Below, one piece after another: positions 1 through 8,561 of a stretch of 64,000 nucleotides of DNA. The DNA is from Rhodobacterales bacterium HKCCE2091 (GTDB taxonomy: Bacteria > Pseudomonadota > Alphaproteobacteria > Rhodobacterales > Rhodobacteraceae): assembly GCA_015689685.1 (NCBI GenBank), contig WVSL01000002.1, forward strand, positions 186,001 through 250,000, written 5' to 3'. The translations under genes were made by a program, and so were the position numbers. The notes beneath the pieces were generated by a model. That model was given only the letters and a program-made list of their open reading frames with translations, had not been told where the DNA came from and did no database searches. Within the stretch, counting starts at the first letter, position 1, and every line of letters starts with the position of its first letter.

Positions 1-486
1 CCGCTGGCCCGCTACGCGCTGATGTCGCAGCACGAGGAAATCCACGCCGCGCACTTCCCCGGAAGCCTCGTCGGCCCGGTTTTCGGCGAGCAGATCGAGG
101 TCACGATGCGTCACCACGCGCTGGAGGCCGGGTGCTTCGTCGTGAACGCGACCGGCTGGCTCACCGAGGACCAGATCGCGCAGATCCATCCCGACCCCGC
201 GTTGCAGAAGGGGCTCAGGGACGGCTGCATGACCTGCATCGTGTCGCCCGAGGGCCGGCACCTCGCCCCGCCGCTGACGGAGGGCGAGGGCATCCTGATC
301 GCCGATCTCGACATGCGGCTGATCGCGAAGCGCAAGCGGATGATGGACAGCGTCGGCCACTACGCGCGGCCCGAACTCCTGAGCCTCGTCCACGACACCC
401 GCCCCGCCACCACCCGCCACGCCGTCGACGCCGCGGCGATGGCGGAGCCCCCTGCCCCGGAACTGGAGGATCGCCTCGATGGCTGA
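1..486 (+). CDS. nitC: Nitrilase of the Nit1C cluster, C-terminal part
   Basis: C-terminal part of a carbon-nitrogen hydrolase; the gene is open at the left window edge (frame 1, beginning [10 protein letters not shown]). The stretch matches the Nit6803-type nitrilase subfamily: PLARYALM follows the catalytic Cys-Trp-Glu element, which must lie just upstream of the window, and [10 protein letters not shown] and [16 protein letters not shown] are close to the cyanobacterial enzyme. It would hydrolyse a nitrile to an acid and ammonia; the substrate is unknown. The tail (last ~30 residues) is low-complexity. The radical SAM gene overlaps it by 8 nt, so the cluster is translationally coupled. The catalytic Glu and Lys cannot be checked here. 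Confidence 0.9.
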   Translation, partial: PLARYALMSQHEEIHAAHFPGSLVGPVFGEQIEVTMRHHALEAGCFVVNATGWLTEDQIAQIHPDPALQKGLRDGCMTCIVSPEGRHLAPPLTEGEGILIADLDMRLIAKRKRMMDSVGHYARPELLSLVHDTRPATTRHAVDAAAMAEPPAPELEDRLDG

Positions 487-1591
487 GATGTCGCATTCCG
501 AGCTCATCAACGAGTTGCAGACCCACGGGATGCGGCTGGTCGATCCCTCGGCGGGGCAGCAGAGCCGGCGCGGCGGGGCCGGGCCGTCGGACCACAAGGC
601 GGTCACGGTCGGCGAGACGACGGTGATGGTTCCGGTCCACACCGCGCCGAGTTTCGAAAGCCCCTACCTCGTCGACGCGCCCGACGCCGAGGGCAGGTCC
701 CGCGTCCTGCGCGGCGGGCAGGAGATCGCTACCGTCCGGTTCCCCCGGCGGGCGCGGTTCTACGACCTGCAAACCGCCGACGGCATCCCCTACAGCCATA
801 TCGCGACGCTGCATTCCCGCGACGTGCTGGCCACGACGGTCCTGCAGACCTGCATCCGCTACGAGAGCCGCAAGAAGACCTGCCAGTTCTGCGCCATCGG
901 CCAGTCCCTCGCCGCCGGTCGAACCATCGCGCGGAAGACGCCGGAGCAGCTGGCGGAGGTCGCGAAGGCGGCGGTGGAGCTTGACGGCGTGACCCACATG
1001 GTCCTGACCACGGGCACCCCGCCGGGCAAGGATCGCGGCGCCGAGGTGCTGTGCGAAAGCGCCCGCGCGATCAAGGCCGCGGTGAACCTGCCGCTCCAGG
1101 GCCAGTGCGAGCCGCCGGAGGACGACGCCTGGCACCAGCGCATGTTCGACGCCGGGATCGACACGCTCGGGATGCATCTCGAGGCGGTCACGCCCGAGGT
1201 CCGGCAGCGGATCATGCCGGGCAAGGCGACGGTGCCGCTCGAGAAATACTTCTCCAGCTTCGAGGCGGCGGTGAAGGTGTTCGGCCGCGGTCAGGTGTCG
1301 ACCTACATCCTTGCCGGGCTCGGCGACACCGCCGAGGCGATCCTGTCGATGTCCGAACGGCTCTGTGCGATCGGCGTCTATCCCTTCGTGGTGCCCTTCG
1401 TGCCGATCTCGGGCACGCCGCTCGAAAGCCACCCCGCCCCGCGGACAGAGTTCATGGCCTCCATCCTCCGCCCGCTCGGCGAGATGGTGGTGCGGGCGGG
1501 GATGCGGTCGTCGGACATCAAGGCCGGCTGCGGCAAGTGCGGGGCGTGCTCGGCGCTGTCGACCTACGAAAAACTGAAGGTGCCGGCATGA
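479..1591 (+). CDS. nitD: Nit1C radical SAM protein (MSMEG_0568-type)
   Basis: 370-residue radical SAM protein, the usual second member of Nit1C clusters. The likely cluster ligands are Cys125, Cys135 and Cys138 in [14 protein letters not shown], a CX9CX2C spacing rather than CX3CX2C. A second cysteine-rich element, [10 protein letters not shown], lies at the C-terminus and may hold another metal centre. Overall layout resembles biotin synthase/lipoate synthase relatives. It overlaps nitC by 8 nt and the next gene by 4 nt (ATGA). The reaction is not known; in related bacteria the whole cluster is needed for growth on cyanide as nitrogen source. Family assignment is strong, function is open. 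Confidence 0.88.
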   Translation: MAEMSHSELINELQTHGMRLVDPSAGQQSRRGGAGPSDHKAVTVGETTVMVPVHTAPSFESPYLVDAPDAEGRSRVLRGGQEIATVRFPRRARFYDLQTADGIPYSHIATLHSRDVLATTVLQTCIRYESRKKTCQFCAIGQSLAAGRTIARKTPEQLAEVAKAAVELDGVTHMVLTTGTPPGKDRGAEVLCESARAIKAAVNLPLQGQCEPPEDDAWHQRMFDAGIDTLGMHLEAVTPEVRQRIMPGKATVPLEKYFSSFEAAVKVFGRGQVSTYILAGLGDTAEAILSMSERLCAIGVYPFVVPFVPISGTPLESHPAPRTEFMASILRPLGEMVVRAGMRSSDIKAGCGKCGACSALSTYEKLKVPA

Positions 1592-2142
1592 TCGAGATCG
1601 AACCGCGCCAGTTCCGCTCCCCCGGCTACTACATCCGTGCGGCGTCGCGCCCGTTCGAGGCCCGCGGCGCGGCGGCCCTGCGCCACCGGGTCTTCGTCGA
1701 GGAGCAGGGTATCTTCCACGACCACGACCGGGACGAGATCGACCTGATCGCCACCCATCTCGTGGCGCTGTCGACCTACGCCGCGCAGAGCGACCAGATC
1801 GTCGGGACCGTCCGCATCCACGAGGAGGCGCCGCGGCTCTGGTGGGGCTCGCGGCTGGCGGTCGACCGTGGCTCGCGCTCGGTCGGACAGCTCGGCACGG
1901 AACTGATCCGGCTCGCCGTCTGCACCGCGAACGCCCGCGGCTGCGACCGCTTCCTCGCCCATGTCCAGAGCCAGAACGTGCCCCTGTTCCGCCGCCTGCA
2001 CTGGCGCCCGCTGGAGGAGGTCGAGCTTCACGGCGTCGCGCATGTCCGGATGGAGGCCGAACTCGCCGCCTACCCGCCCTGCGCCGATCCCGTCGCCGGC
2101 TGGTACCGGCGCACGCCCGCGCGGGAAAAGGTGACGGCATGA
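1588..2142 (+). CDS. nitE: Nit1C GNAT-type N-acyltransferase (MSMEG_0567-type)
   Basis: 184-residue GNAT-fold protein. The ATG at 1588 overlaps the radical SAM stop (ATGA), which fixes the start. The N-terminal half has the acetyltransferase start pattern (ALRHRVFVEEQGIF), followed by VGTVRIHEEA and a central acyl-CoA-binding region with GTELIRLAV. In some organisms this protein and the following AIR-synthase-like protein are fused (sll0787-type), which supports joint action. Acyl donor and acceptor are unknown. Confidence 0.85.
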   Translation: MIEIEPRQFRSPGYYIRAASRPFEARGAAALRHRVFVEEQGIFHDHDRDEIDLIATHLVALSTYAAQSDQIVGTVRIHEEAPRLWWGSRLAVDRGSRSVGQLGTELIRLAVCTANARGCDRFLAHVQSQNVPLFRRLHWRPLEEVELHGVAHVRMEAELAAYPPCADPVAGWYRRTPAREKVTA

Positions 2143-3149
2143 CCGCCGTCACGCTGTCCAGGACCGCCCCGCCCGAGACATCCCCGGCCGAGATCGCCGC
2201 GGTCCTGCGCGCCCATCCCTCGATCCGCTCGAAACTCGCCATCGCCCGCGCAGCGGCGGGGCTCGGTCTCGGCGCGGGATCCCACGGCCGGCCCGGAGAC
2301 GACGCCGCGATCCTTCCGGCGGCGGACGGCTTCGACCTGCTTGCCGGCGAAGGCTTCATCCCGGCGTTTGTGAAGGCCGATCCGTGGTTCGCGGGCTGGT
2401 GCGGGGTGATGGTCAACCTGTCGGACATCGCGGCGATGGGCGGGCGGGCCACCGCCGTCATCGACCAGGTCTGGGCGCCGGATGCCGACGCCGCGTCGGA
2501 GCTTCTGCTCGGGTTGAAGGACGCCGCCGCCGCCTACGGCGTGCCGCTCGTGGGCGGGCACACAAATTTCGCGGCGGGCGACCTGTCGCTCGCCGTCTCG
2601 GTGCTCGGCCGCGCCCGGCGGCTCATCACCAGCTTCGACGCCGCCCCCGGCGACGTGCTGGTCGCCGCAATCGACCACCGCGGGCGATACGTGAACTTCG
2701 ACAACTGGTGCGCGGCGCTCGACGCGCCCCACGACCGGTTGCGCGGGGATCTCGACCTGCTTCCGGCACTCGCTGAGGACGGGCTCGTCCGGGCGGGCAA
2801 GGACATCAGCCAGGGCGGCATCGCCGGAACCGCGCTGATGCTGGCCGAGATGTCAGGGGTCGGGATGGACATCGACCTCGACGCCATCGCCCCGCCGGAC
2901 GGCGTGCCGCTCGACCGCTGGATGCGGAGTTTCCCGAGCTTCGGGTTCCTTCTGTCGGTCCGGCCGGACGACGTCGGCGCGGTCTGCACTCGGTTCCGGT
3001 CCCGCGGCATCGACGCACGCGCGGTCGGCCGCGTGACGGCGGGGAGCAGGGTCGATTTCCGTCGCGGCCCCGACCGGGCCCCGTTCTGGGACCACGCGGT
3101 GGAACCCTACCTGGGCCTCGCCGACGGTGGAGGGCACGGCGATGCCTGA
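2139..3149 (+). CDS. nitF: Nit1C AIR synthase-like protein (sll0787-type)
   Basis: 336-residue member of the PurM/SelD/ThiL superfamily of ATP-dependent enzymes. Visible signatures are GDDAAI near residue 50, the glycine/alanine-rich MVNLSDIAAMGGRA typical of the dimer-interface ATP site, VGGHTN, and a C-terminal KDISQGGIAG loop. The start overlaps the GNAT stop by ATGA. Superfamily members activate an oxygen or similar nucleophile with ATP; here the substrate is unknown. It is not a purine biosynthesis gene: context is entirely Nit1C. Confidence 0.86.
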   Translation: MTAVTLSRTAPPETSPAEIAAVLRAHPSIRSKLAIARAAAGLGLGAGSHGRPGDDAAILPAADGFDLLAGEGFIPAFVKADPWFAGWCGVMVNLSDIAAMGGRATAVIDQVWAPDADAASELLLGLKDAAAAYGVPLVGGHTNFAAGDLSLAVSVLGRARRLITSFDAAPGDVLVAAIDHRGRYVNFDNWCAALDAPHDRLRGDLDLLPALAEDGLVRAGKDISQGGIAGTALMLAEMSGVGMDIDLDAIAPPDGVPLDRWMRSFPSFGFLLSVRPDDVGAVCTRFRSRGIDARAVGRVTAGSRVDFRRGPDRAPFWDHAVEPYLGLADGGGHGDA

Positions 3150-3423
3150 GACCTACTGGACCGTCCGCTGGCCTGACGGCGAGGAGGAGCGGCTCTATTC
3201 CCCCTCCTCCGTCGTGGCGGAGTTGTTCGAGCCCGGCCGTGCCTACCCGGTCCCGGACTTCCTGCAACGCGCCCGGGTGGCGATGGAACGCGCCTCGGAC
3301 CGGGTGCAGCGCAAGTACGGCTTCGCCTGCACCTCCGCGATGGCGCAGCTCGACGCGGTGGAGCGGCGGGTCGAGACCCTGCCGCCCGAGGCCAGCGTCA
3401 CCTGCCTGAAGATCAGCCAATGA
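3142..3423 (+). CDS. nitG: Nit1C small conserved protein (MSMEG_0570-type)
   Basis: 93-residue protein with no known catalytic motif, the small nitrogen-starvation-response protein found in Nit1C clusters. It starts MPETYWTVRWPDG and ends VTCLKISQ. I chose ATG 3142, behind a GGTGGAGGG ribosome site (3126-3133), over an in-frame ATG 15 nt upstream. It overlaps the AIR-synthase-like gene by 8 nt and the flavoprotein gene by 4 nt. Function unknown; it may be a partner of one of the enzymes. Confidence 0.82.
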   Translation: MPETYWTVRWPDGEEERLYSPSSVVAELFEPGRAYPVPDFLQRARVAMERASDRVQRKYGFACTSAMAQLDAVERRVETLPPEASVTCLKISQ

Positions 3424-4706
3424 GGACCGTACCGATGAAGGACACCTACCTGCCCCACGTCCCCGTCGCGATCGTCGGCGGAGGCCAGGCCGGGCTTTCC
3501 GTCGCCCGGCAGCTCGACCGGCTCGGCATCGCCTCGGTCGTGTTCGAGCGGCACGAGAAGTTCCATTCCTGGCGCGTGAACCGGTGGGACAGCTTCTGCC
3601 TCGTCACTCCGAACTGGCAATGCCGCCTGCCGGGCTTTCGCTACGACCGCGAATACGGCGGCACCGACCCCGACGGCTTCATGCTGCGCGACGAGATCAC
3701 CGCCTATCTAGACGCCTTCGCCGCCAGCTTCGAACCCGACATCCGCGAACATGTCGAGGTCACCCGCGTCGCGCCCCGCCCCGGCGGCGGTTTCCGGGTC
3801 GAGACCGCCAGCGGCGACTGGACCTGCGACCAGGTGGTGATCGCGACCGGTGGCTACGACACCCCGATCGAGCCGCCCTATGCCGGGAAACTCGATCCCG
3901 GCGTGTTCCAGATGCACTCCGTCGACTACCGCAACGTCGACCAGTTCCCCGAGGGCGGGGTCCTGATCGTCGGCACCGGCCAGTCCGGCGTGCAGCTGAT
4001 GGAGGATTTCGTCCGCGCCGGGCGCGACGTGCATCTCGCCGTTGGCCCCGCGCCGCGAAGCCCGCGCAAGTATCGCGGCCGCGACGCGACGGACTGGCTT
4101 TTCGATGCGGGGCACTACGCCGTGACCATCGACAGCCATCCCGACCCGGTGAAGGCGATGACCCAGACCAACCACTACATGTCGGGCCGTGACGGCGGGA
4201 AGGAGATCGACCTGCGCCGGTTCCACGTCGAGCACGGGGTCTCGCTTTACGGGTCGCTCGCGGACATGGACGGGACCACGATCCGCTTCCTGCCCGACCT
4301 CGCGAAGAACCTCGACGACGCGGACAGGTCCTATGTCGGCATCCGCGACCAGATCGACGCCTACATCGCCAGCGAAGGCATCGACGCGCCGGAGGAACCG
4401 CCCTTCGTCAAGGTCTGGTCGCCCGAAACCGAGACCACCGAGATCGACGCGCGGGAGGCCGGCATCACCTCCGTCCTCTGGGCAATCGGCTTCCGGCCCG
4501 ACTATACCTGGATCGAGGCCGACGTCTTCGACGCGCGGGGCAAGCCGAAGTTCCATCGCGGCGTGACGGCGCATCCTGGGCTGCACTTCATCGGCCTCGG
4601 CTGGCTGAACACCTGGGGATCGGGCCGCTTCCTCGCCATCGAGGAGGACAGCGCCTACCTCGCCAGCGAGATCGCGGCGCAGCTTGCCCCGGCGTTGCGC
4701 GCGTGA
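3420..4706 (+). CDS. nitH: Nit1C flavin-dependent oxidoreductase (MSMEG_0569-type)
   Basis: 428-residue FAD/NAD(P)H oxidoreductase of the flavin monooxygenase type. The FAD-binding Rossmann motif is VAIVGGGQAGLS near residue 15; the second, NAD(P)-binding motif is VLIVGTGQSGVQ near residue 180. Between and after them lie VIATGGYDTP and the C-terminal LHFIGLGWLNTWGSGRF. ATG 3420 overlaps the preceding stop; ATG 3435 is an alternative. In Nit1C clusters this protein is proposed to oxidise a small nitrogenous substrate; the true substrate is not shown by sequence. Confidence 0.87.
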   Translation: MRTVPMKDTYLPHVPVAIVGGGQAGLSVARQLDRLGIASVVFERHEKFHSWRVNRWDSFCLVTPNWQCRLPGFRYDREYGGTDPDGFMLRDEITAYLDAFAASFEPDIREHVEVTRVAPRPGGGFRVETASGDWTCDQVVIATGGYDTPIEPPYAGKLDPGVFQMHSVDYRNVDQFPEGGVLIVGTGQSGVQLMEDFVRAGRDVHLAVGPAPRSPRKYRGRDATDWLFDAGHYAVTIDSHPDPVKAMTQTNHYMSGRDGGKEIDLRRFHVEHGVSLYGSLADMDGTTIRFLPDLAKNLDDADRSYVGIRDQIDAYIASEGIDAPEEPPFVKVWSPETETTEIDAREAGITSVLWAIGFRPDYTWIEADVFDARGKPKFHRGVTAHPGLHFIGLGWLNTWGSGRFLAIEEDSAYLASEIAAQLAPALRA

Positions 4707-5482
4707 CGGTTCACGCCTTCAGGCCCGGCAGCGACACCGGGCTGTCCTGCCGGGTCACGCTCGGCATGGCGGAACTGTCGCCCTTCGGCCTGTCGGAACA
4801 ATGGCTGCTGCGCGCCTGCGGTGACAGGCACTGGCGCATGATCGCGCGCCACGCCGGCCTTCCGGGCATCGATTTTCGCGACGCGGGGGGCCGCCCGGTC
4901 TATGCCGCGTTCTGCGCGAGTTCCCTGCGGATGACCCGGCCCGCGCGACCGCTTCTCGCCCGCGAGATCGGCCTGCGGTCCGCCCTGTTCCAGGTCGGGC
5001 CGAACCGGATCGGGTCGGTGCACCGGGTCACGGCGGCCGAGGGCGTGCTGGCCGAACTGTCGATGATAAGCTGCTTCCTGCGCCATGACGCGGACGGGTC
5101 GAACCGCGGCCTGATGCGCGGCGCGCTGCCGGGTCTCGGCCCCCTGCCCGACCCGCCGCCGGGCCTGACCGCCCTGGCCGGACGCGCGCGAGAAGCGGCG
5201 CGGGCCGTGCGCGGGCAGAGGTTCGGAGAGGCCGGACCGCCGATCCTGTCCTGCACGCCGGTCCCGTCGCTCGACTTCAACGCGGTCGGTCTGCTTTACT
5301 TCCCGACCTACTCGCGGATCGCGGAAACGGCGCGGCCGGCGGTCGGGCACCTCGACCGGCGGGAGGTCGTCTACCTCGGCAACCTCGATCCCGGCGAACG
5401 GGTGGAGGTGTTCGAGTCTGGCGCGGCGCTCGTTCTCCGAACACCCGAAGGCCGTCCCCTCGCCGCCGTCACGACGACGTAA
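4703..5482 (+). CDS. LnmK-like hot-dog-fold protein attached to Nit1C
   Basis: 259-residue protein, GTG start overlapping the flavoprotein stop (GTGA), so it is translated with the cluster. The opening VTLGMAELSPFGLSEQWLL and CGDRHW resemble the LnmK/Pnap_2097 group of biosynthetic proteins. LnmK is an acyltransferase/decarboxylase acting on carrier-protein-bound acyl groups in leinamycin synthesis. A second hot-dog half is suggested by VPSLDFNAVGLLYFPTYSRI. No acyl-carrier protein or polyketide gene is visible in the window, so its role here is unclear. Membership rests on motif recall, so confidence is moderate. A 188-nt spacer follows, with no clear terminator. Confidence 0.62.
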   Translation: MTVHAFRPGSDTGLSCRVTLGMAELSPFGLSEQWLLRACGDRHWRMIARHAGLPGIDFRDAGGRPVYAAFCASSLRMTRPARPLLAREIGLRSALFQVGPNRIGSVHRVTAAEGVLAELSMISCFLRHDADGSNRGLMRGALPGLGPLPDPPPGLTALAGRAREAARAVRGQRFGEAGPPILSCTPVPSLDFNAVGLLYFPTYSRIAETARPAVGHLDRREVVYLGNLDPGERVEVFESGAALVLRTPEGRPLAAVTTT

Positions 5483-5609
5483 CCGGTCCAGGCGGGCCCG
5501 AGAGCTTCGGCCGGGGCGAATGCGCCAAATACCATTTCTCCTGACAGAAGATGCTGGAGGACCGATCAGGCACTTCCCGTTCCGGGGTTTACGCCGGAAT
5601 ACCCCTAAA

Positions 5610-5629
5610 GCTATAAAATTGGCCTAAAT
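5610..5629 (+). promoter_or_regulatory. Candidate shared operator, site 1
   Basis: GCTATAAAATTGGCCTAAAT, 41 nt before the aconitase-like large subunit ATG. It aligns with four other sites in the window (8492, 12903, 23719, 29367) under a loose consensus GCTRTAAATAYAGCYTAT. It stands out as AT-rich in GC-rich DNA. It may be an operator for the GntR regulator at 12125-12877, or simply part of a promoter. Its dyad symmetry is weak. Confidence 0.4.
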
Positions 5630-5670
5630 GGGATCCGCGTGTCGCGGTGCCCGGGGGAGGATCGTGCCGG

Positions 5671-6933
5671 ATGGGCCAGACAGCCGCATTGAAGATCATC
5701 GCGAAGGCCGCCGGACGCGACCGGGTGGAGCCGGGTGAATACGTCGATGTGACGCCCGACTACACGGTCTGCCAGGAACTGTCCTGGGCGACGCGCAAGG
5801 CGATCCTCCAGAAGGCCGGGCTGGACACGCTCGCACGGCCCGACCGGACGGTGATGGTGGTGGACCATACCACCTCGGCGGGCATGGGGACGGCCTACTA
5901 CCAGGCCCACCGCGAGATGAAGGACTTCGCCGCCGAACAGGGTGCGCATTTCCACGGCGCGGGGGCCGGGTTGCGGCACCAGGTGATGATCGAGAACGGC
6001 TATGCCCGCCCCGGCGCGCTGATCCTGTCGGACGAGCCCAACATCGCGAGCGTCGGCGCGGTCGGGGCGCTCAACTTCTCGGTCTCGACGGAGGTGGTGG
6101 TGACGCAGGTGTTCCGGTCGAACTGGATCTCGGTGCCGCGACAGGTCCGGATGCGGCTCGACGGGGCGTTCCAGCCCGGCGTCATGGCGCGGGACCTCGC
6201 GCAGACCATCATCCGCGACTTCGCCGAGACAGACACGCTGACCCAGTCCTGCATCGAGTATTCCGGCCCCGGCGTCGCTTCCATGTCGGTGGACGAGAGG
6301 CAATCCCTGCTGGCCTGTTCCTACCATTCCGGCGCCGATACCGCGATCATGCCGGTGGACGCGGTCGCGCTGGACTGGATGAAGGGCCGCCTGCCGGAGG
6401 ACGAGATCGCGCCGCTCCACACCGACCCCGCCGCGGTGTTCGACTTCGAGACCGCCTACGACCTCGCCGGGATCGAGCCGATGGTGACGGTGCCGCCCGA
6501 ACTGCACCTCGCAAGGCCGGTCGCGGAGGTCGCGGGCAAGCGCGTCGACCAGGCCGCGATCGGCTCCTGCGCCAACAGCAGGCTGTCGGACCTGCACGCC
6601 GCCGCGCGGTTGCTCCGCGGTCGCCGGATTGCGCCCCATGTCGTGTTCTACGTCACGCCGGGCAGCCGGGAGATCTACGCCCGCGCCGCCGACGACGGCA
6701 CTCTTGCCGCGCTGACCGAGGCAGGGGCGGTGATCCTCGCGCCCGGATGCACGACCTGTTGGGGTTACGAGGGCTACCTGAACCCGGGCGAGGTGCAGAT
6801 CTCCACCCACCAGATGAACTACCGCGGCCGGAACGGCAGCCGCGAGTCGCTGTCCTACCTCGCGAGCCCGATGACCGTGACCGCCTCCGCCATCGCGGGC
6901 GAAATCGCGGATCCGCGCGCCTATCTCGACTGA
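5671..6933 (+). CDS. Aconitase-family large subunit with altered active site, module 1
   Basis: 420-residue protein of the aconitase/isopropylmalate-isomerase large-subunit family (LeuC-like). The [4Fe-4S] ligands are visible: Cys300 in IGSCANSR and Cys360/Cys363 in APGCTTCWG. Asp65-His66 (VVDHTTSA) matches the family DH motif. The family's DSHT is replaced by Asp121-Glu-Pro-Asn124 (SDEPNIAS), and the usual GICH motif reads GLRH. ATG 5671, 10 nt behind GGGAGG (5655-5660), is chosen over upstream GTGs because it aligns with the start of the paralogue at 23797. Its small subunit is probably the product of 9601-10116. Expected chemistry is hydration/dehydration of a hydroxy-polycarboxylate, but the changed residues make this uncertain. 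The 3' end overlaps the convergent GST gene by 13 nt. Confidence 0.85.
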   Translation: MGQTAALKIIAKAAGRDRVEPGEYVDVTPDYTVCQELSWATRKAILQKAGLDTLARPDRTVMVVDHTTSAGMGTAYYQAHREMKDFAAEQGAHFHGAGAGLRHQVMIENGYARPGALILSDEPNIASVGAVGALNFSVSTEVVVTQVFRSNWISVPRQVRMRLDGAFQPGVMARDLAQTIIRDFAETDTLTQSCIEYSGPGVASMSVDERQSLLACSYHSGADTAIMPVDAVALDWMKGRLPEDEIAPLHTDPAAVFDFETAYDLAGIEPMVTVPPELHLARPVAEVAGKRVDQAAIGSCANSRLSDLHAAARLLRGRRIAPHVVFYVTPGSREIYARAADDGTLAALTEAGAVILAPGCTTCWGYEGYLNPGEVQISTHQMNYRGRNGSRESLSYLASPMTVTASAIAGEIADPRAYLD

Positions 6934-7580
6934 GACAGGTCGAGCCCCTGCGGCCGCGAGCCGAGGGGCGTGCCGTCCTCGTCCGTCTGCACGGTCGCGG
7001 CGACCGAGGCGCGGGTGCCGAGGTCATCCGCCCAGGCCGCGAGGTCCGGGAAGGCCGCGCGCCAGCCGCTGTCGGCGAAGCGGAAATCGAGATGCCCGGC
7101 CGCGGCGACGAGCGCGATATGCCCCATCCCGAACCGGGTGTCGCGCAGCTTCGGCAGGTCCTTGGCGACGGCGGCGAGCGCGGCGGCGATCTTGATCTGG
7201 GCCGCGTCGCGGAACGCATCGGGCTCCGGCGCGGCCTGGGACACCTGCCACCGCACGAGAAGGTCGAGAACGCCGTCGCCCAGAACGGTCCAACGCCGAT
7301 GCACCGGCCGCGACGCACCCTCGGGCAGCAGCCTCGGAGCCGCGTTCTGTACATCAAGATACTCGCAGATCACGTTGGAATCGTACAATATTCCGTCTTC
7401 TCCGGTTTCCAGGATCGGGATCTTGCCAAGCGGGTTCAGCGCCAGCACCGCCGTCCCCGGAACGGTCAGGAACGACACCGGCGTGCGGACGATCTCGACC
7501 GATCCGGCCAGCCCGGTCTCGTGCAGCGCGATCATCACCTTCCGGACGTAGGGCGAGCGCGGCGACCAGTGGAGCCTCAC
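6921..7580 (-). CDS. Glutathione S-transferase family protein, module 1
   Basis: 219-residue cytosolic GST-like protein. The N-terminal thioredoxin-fold domain has SPRSPYVRKVMIALHE (residues 5-20), NPLGKIPIL with the cis-proline, and DSNVICEYLD, the glutathione gamma-glutamyl contact. An all-helical C-terminal domain follows. Likely starts at GTG 7580, overlapping the upstream hydrolase stop (GTGA), so the two form a leftward operon. It closely resembles the GST at 21138-21806, linking the two aconitase-like modules. It could isomerise or dehalogenate an intermediate, or conjugate it; the substrate is not evident. Confidence 0.87.
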   Translation of the reverse strand: MRLHWSPRSPYVRKVMIALHETGLAGSVEIVRTPVSFLTVPGTAVLALNPLGKIPILETGEDGILYDSNVICEYLDVQNAAPRLLPEGASRPVHRRWTVLGDGVLDLLVRWQVSQAAPEPDAFRDAAQIKIAAALAAVAKDLPKLRDTRFGMGHIALVAAAGHLDFRFADSGWRAAFPDLAAWADDLGTRASVAATVQTDEDGTPLGSRPQGLDLSQSR

Positions 7581-8389
7581 CCCCGGCCCCCGTCGAGACC
7601 GTCGAGGAACCCGGCCAGGACACGGTTGAACGCCTCCGGCTGCTCGACGTTCGGCAGGTGGCCCGCGTCGGGGATCACCTCCATCCGTGCGCCCGCGATG
7701 CCGGCGTGAAGCTTCTCGACCGAGGGCATCAGCGCCTTGTCGTTGCCTCCGACGATGGTCAGGACCGGCACCGCGATGCGCGGCAGCACATCGGCGTAAT
7801 CGTAGCCCTGGAGCGCGGAGGCACAGGCGAAGAAGCCCTCGAACGCGGTGGCGGAGCTGACCTTGCGGAGCTTTTCATGCCGTCCCTCGGCCCGGCTCGC
7901 TTCGCCGAACCAGCGTTCCGCGGTCGCGTGGCCGTTCCGCTCCATCCCCATCTCGCGGGCGTCCTCGATCCGTGCGGCCCAGGTCTTGGCGCCGCCAGGC
8001 ACCGTGGCCGCCTGACCGTCCGACAGGACGAGCGCCCGGACGCGGCCGGGGTTGCGCGCGAAGGCGTCGAGCACGGTCGGAACGCCCATCGACAGGCCGA
8101 CGAGGATGCAGTCGCCGACCCCGAAACGATCCATCAGCCCGGACAGGTCCGCACCGAGTTCCGCGATCGTCACCGGGCCGTCCGGCACCTCGCTTCGGCC
8201 ATGCCCGCGCTGGTCGTAGCGCAGGATCCTGTAGCGGTCGTCGAGCGCCGCGACCTGGTCGTCCCACATCGTCAGGTCGGTGAGAATCGAGTTCGCGAAC
8301 ACGACCCACGGCGCCCCGTTCGGCCCGTCCAGCCGCGCGTGGATCCGCACCCCGCCGACCTCGACCATCTGCCCGTCCGAATCCGCCAT
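7577..8389 (-). CDS. Alpha/beta hydrolase, 3-oxoadipate enol-lactonase-like
   Basis: 270-residue alpha/beta-hydrolase. The nucleophile Ser100 sits in GLSMG, the acid in IVGGNDKAL and the base in DAGHLPNVEQPEAF. LRYDQRGHGRSE near residue 57 is typical of PcaD-like lactonases and esterases. ATG 8389, behind a GGGGAGGG-like ribosome site, is chosen; the frame stays open 150 nt upstream but without family-like sequence. Divergent from the TTT receptor gene, with which it shares a 172-nt promoter region. A lactone, enol-lactone or ester in the module 1 pathway is a reasonable guess for substrate. Confidence 0.82.
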   Translation of the reverse strand: MADSDGQMVEVGGVRIHARLDGPNGAPWVVFANSILTDLTMWDDQVAALDDRYRILRYDQRGHGRSEVPDGPVTIAELGADLSGLMDRFGVGDCILVGLSMGVPTVLDAFARNPGRVRALVLSDGQAATVPGGAKTWAARIEDAREMGMERNGHATAERWFGEASRAEGRHEKLRKVSSATAFEGFFACASALQGYDYADVLPRIAVPVLTIVGGNDKALMPSVEKLHAGIAGARMEVIPDAGHLPNVEQPEAFNRVLAGFLDGLDGGRG

Positions 8390-8491
8390 ATCACCCTCCC
8401 CGCTGGCCTTTTCCGAAAGGTCGCAAGCGACCCCGGACGCGGCTTCGGCCGGGTTTTCCCGCGACCGTCCCGGCATCCGCTGTTTACAAAA

Positions 8492-8512
8492 ACTATAAAT
8501 ATAGCCTATCAA
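8492..8512 (+). promoter_or_regulatory. Candidate shared operator, site 2
   Basis: ACTATAAATATAGCCTATCA followed by A, in the divergent spacer between the hydrolase and the TTT receptor, 49 nt before the receptor ATG. The core CTATA-AA-TATAG is a perfect 5+5 dyad, the most symmetric of the five sites. The position would allow control of both directions. Confidence 0.48.
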
Positions 8513-8561
8513 GTCAATATCGGCGGAACACACTGCCACCGAGATCCAGGGAGGATTTTAC

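Noticed and set aside
215-2461. Long antisense open frame across the Nit1C genes
   Set aside because: The sequence is Arg/Pro/Gly-rich and lies opposite five well-supported genes. It is a by-product of high G+C codon use, as are many other long opposite-strand frames in the window.
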